Part shown: piece by piece, positions 63,315-64,000 of the stretch
Numbering within the stretch: the stretch's first letter is position 1
How the letters are laid out: each line of letters starts with the position of its first letter
Assembly: GCA_905233245.1 (NCBI GenBank)
Contig: CAJODK010000001.1
Span: forward strand, 174,690 to 238,689
Origin: an uncultured Prevotella sp.
Lineage (GTDB): Bacteria > Bacteroidota > Bacteroidia > Bacteroidales > Bacteroidaceae
DNA: 64,000 nucleotides
Direction of reading: 5' to 3'
Program-made: the position numbers and the translations under genes
The notes under the pieces: model-generated
The model's input: only the letters and a program-made list of their open reading frames with translations
What the model was told of the DNA's origin: nothing
Database searches by the model: none

Positions 63315-63361
63315 TTGGACACATTTGGACACATTTAGACAGACTTGGACAGAGTTGGACA
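63315..63361. repeat. Helically phased TTGGACA direct repeats
   Basis: TTGGACA starts at 63315, 63325, 63345 and 63355, with TTAGACA at 63335: five units at an exact 10-bp period. Another copy lies at 63270. The arrangement resembles an array of protein-binding sites upstream of the HTH gene. Confidence 0.85.
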
Positions 63362-63441
63362 GAAAACAGGAATAATAACATACAAAATAGGACATATGGA
63401 AAAAGAAATGCGAATGGTGTCATAAAACCTTCATTGGTCAG

Positions 63442-63732
63442 ATGGTCACAGCAAGGTTTTGCAGCAGTAAATGTTGCAATCAGGCTTATAGGTACAAGAG
63501 AAATGCGCAATCAGGCAAGTGCACACCTCCCGACAGCACTATCGATTTGAGTACCTTATCAAGAAGAGTTGATGAGAAGAAGCAGTTCAATGACACGCTG
63601 AAAGACAAACAGTTTCTGTCTCCTACAGAGGCTGCAGAGCTTCTGGGCGTTTGCCGAAGTACTATCTACAATTATCTTGGGCTGCAAGAACTGAAGGCAA
63701 AGCAGTTTCGAGGAAAGACCATCAGATTATAG
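63442..63732 (+). CDS. Zinc-ribbon/helix-turn-helix protein, excisionase-like (5' end unresolved)
   Basis: Small DNA-binding protein of the kind found on Bacteroidota mobile elements. From the ATG at 63442 it has 96 residues, with FLSPTEAAELLGVCRSTIYN, an HTH_17-type fold, followed by a basic KAKQFRGKTIRL end. The open frame extends upstream to 63391 and encodes CEWCHKTFIG, so the ribbon CxxC...CSSKC starts before the ATG. An ATG at 63396 lies one base out of frame with it. A one-base change in the A-rich stretch 63399-63408 would explain this, so the gene may be broken or start at a rare codon. Confidence 0.65.
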   Translation: MVTARFCSSKCCNQAYRYKRNAQSGKCTPPDSTIDLSTLSRRVDEKKQFNDTLKDKQFLSPTEAAELLGVCRSTIYNYLGLQELKAKQFRGKTIRL

Positions 63733-63817
63733 AGTCATTCAAAACATAAAATATCCGATTTTTGATGCACAAAGCAAAATAAATGGGAAAGCCTTTGGTT
63801 ATATCAGATTATTTTAA

Positions 63818-63826
63818 TACTTTTGC
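63818..63826 (+). promoter_or_regulatory. Promoter -7 box of the right-edge gene
   Basis: TACTTTTGC with TTTG at 63794-63797, a 20-bp spacing. Confidence 0.65.
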
Positions 63827-63858
63827 ATCGTTTTAATGGTATATTAAAATGAAGCAGA

Positions 63859-64000
63859 ATGGTTAAAACGAAAGATATAATCATATTAGGACGACCCTTA
63901 CAGCTGCAAGAACGAAGCAAAGCGCAGATGAAAGGTGTTACCATCGGGGACTCTCTTGCATACAAGTTCTACGATGGCGAGTTCCATGGAATGTCACTAC
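63859..64000 (+). CDS. Hypothetical protein, N-terminal part (cut by window edge)
   Basis: An ATG at 63859 opens a frame of 47 codons to the window end without a stop. It reads VKTKDIIILGRPLQLQERSK then AQMKGVTIGDSLAYKFYDGE. I do not recognise it. The promoter at 63818 and the neighbouring HTH gene suggest it belongs to an accessory element. Confidence 0.5.
   Translation, partial: MVKTKDIIILGRPLQLQERSKAQMKGVTIGDSLAYKFYDGEFHGMSL

Larger units (their letters stand above)
63076..63395. other. Region after mnmE: terminator and direct repeats, no gene
   Basis: Contains two ACTCGATAT repeats (63095-63113), the mnmE terminator (63152-63187), two TTTGTACGTT repeats 11 bp apart (63195-63215) and phased TTGGACA repeats (63315-63361). 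It marks the change from core genes to accessory-looking DNA. Confidence 0.7.

Noticed and set aside
63239..63550. Plus-strand frame over the TTGGACA repeats
   Set aside because: Its His/Trp-rich product comes from the repeats, and it overlaps the zinc-ribbon/HTH frame that has real motifs.

Overview
The window reads as chromosomal DNA of an anaerobic member of the Bacteroidales, most like Prevotella or a close relative. Promoters fit the Bacteroidota pattern (a TAnnTTTGC -7 box with TTTG about 20 bp upstream), and Shine-Dalgarno sites are weak or absent. Protein families typical of the group are present: DUF4199, DUF6452/DUF6048, DUF3316, a DUF5112/5113-type sensor kinase, rubrerythrin with an N-terminal rubredoxin domain, eukaryote-like glycogen synthase, pyruvate:ferredoxin oxidoreductase, and the atpDC-x-BEFHAG gene order. 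Most of the window is core genome. The last ~0.9 kb, after mnmE, looks like accessory or mobile DNA.

Layout. 1-11.4 kb (minus): purA, hisS, a pectin-type SGNH esterase, a TolC/MacA/MacB efflux set, nadE, ispE and the start of dnaB, almost without gaps. 11.4-19 kb: a galacturonate/KDG module. kdgK, kdgA and a large two-part sensor kinase lie on minus, divergent from a LacI-type regulator and altronate dehydratase (uxaA) on plus. 19-22.5 kb: a Crp-like regulator, lepA, a small lipoprotein with a tandem-repeat signal peptide, a palindrome-rich intergenic region, tRNA-Thr and an SRP RNA gene. 22.6-31.5 kb (plus): ten tightly overlapping genes (DUF4199, GT2, DUF6452, DUF6048, ApbE, Crp-like, M3 peptidase, dCMP deaminase, CtpA, 5-FCL). 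31.5-34.3 kb: a RelA/SpoT homologue and an ECF-like sigma factor. 34.4-39.2 kb (minus): pyruvate:ferredoxin oxidoreductase and an AAA ATPase. 39.3-46.4 kb (minus): the whole F-type ATP synthase operon. 46.4-47.2 kb: an 0.8 kb non-coding stretch with a candidate small RNA and a decayed LRR fragment. 47.2-54 kb (plus): glyS, an FKBP lipoprotein, parC, a DUF3316 protein and an S41 peptidase. 54-60 kb (minus): dacB, rubrerythrin, glycogen phosphorylase and glycogen synthase. 60.2-63.1 kb (plus): truA, udp, mnmE.

Metabolic links: UxaA makes KDG, KdgK phosphorylates it and KdgA splits KDPG. The SGNH esterase with its pectinesterase-like tail fits the same pectin diet. GlgP/GlgA handle glycogen, and PFOR, rubrerythrin and the ATP synthase fit an anaerobic lifestyle.

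The most unusual signal is in the DNA itself. Short repeats (6, 7 and 15 bp units and a 70-bp cassette) lie in intergenic regions and also inside genes, most often exactly where a signal peptide or membrane segment is encoded. Two unrelated exported proteins, 3.4 kb apart, begin with the same 70-bp cassette, whose first base is the start codon. No CRISPR array, transposase or complete prophage was seen.
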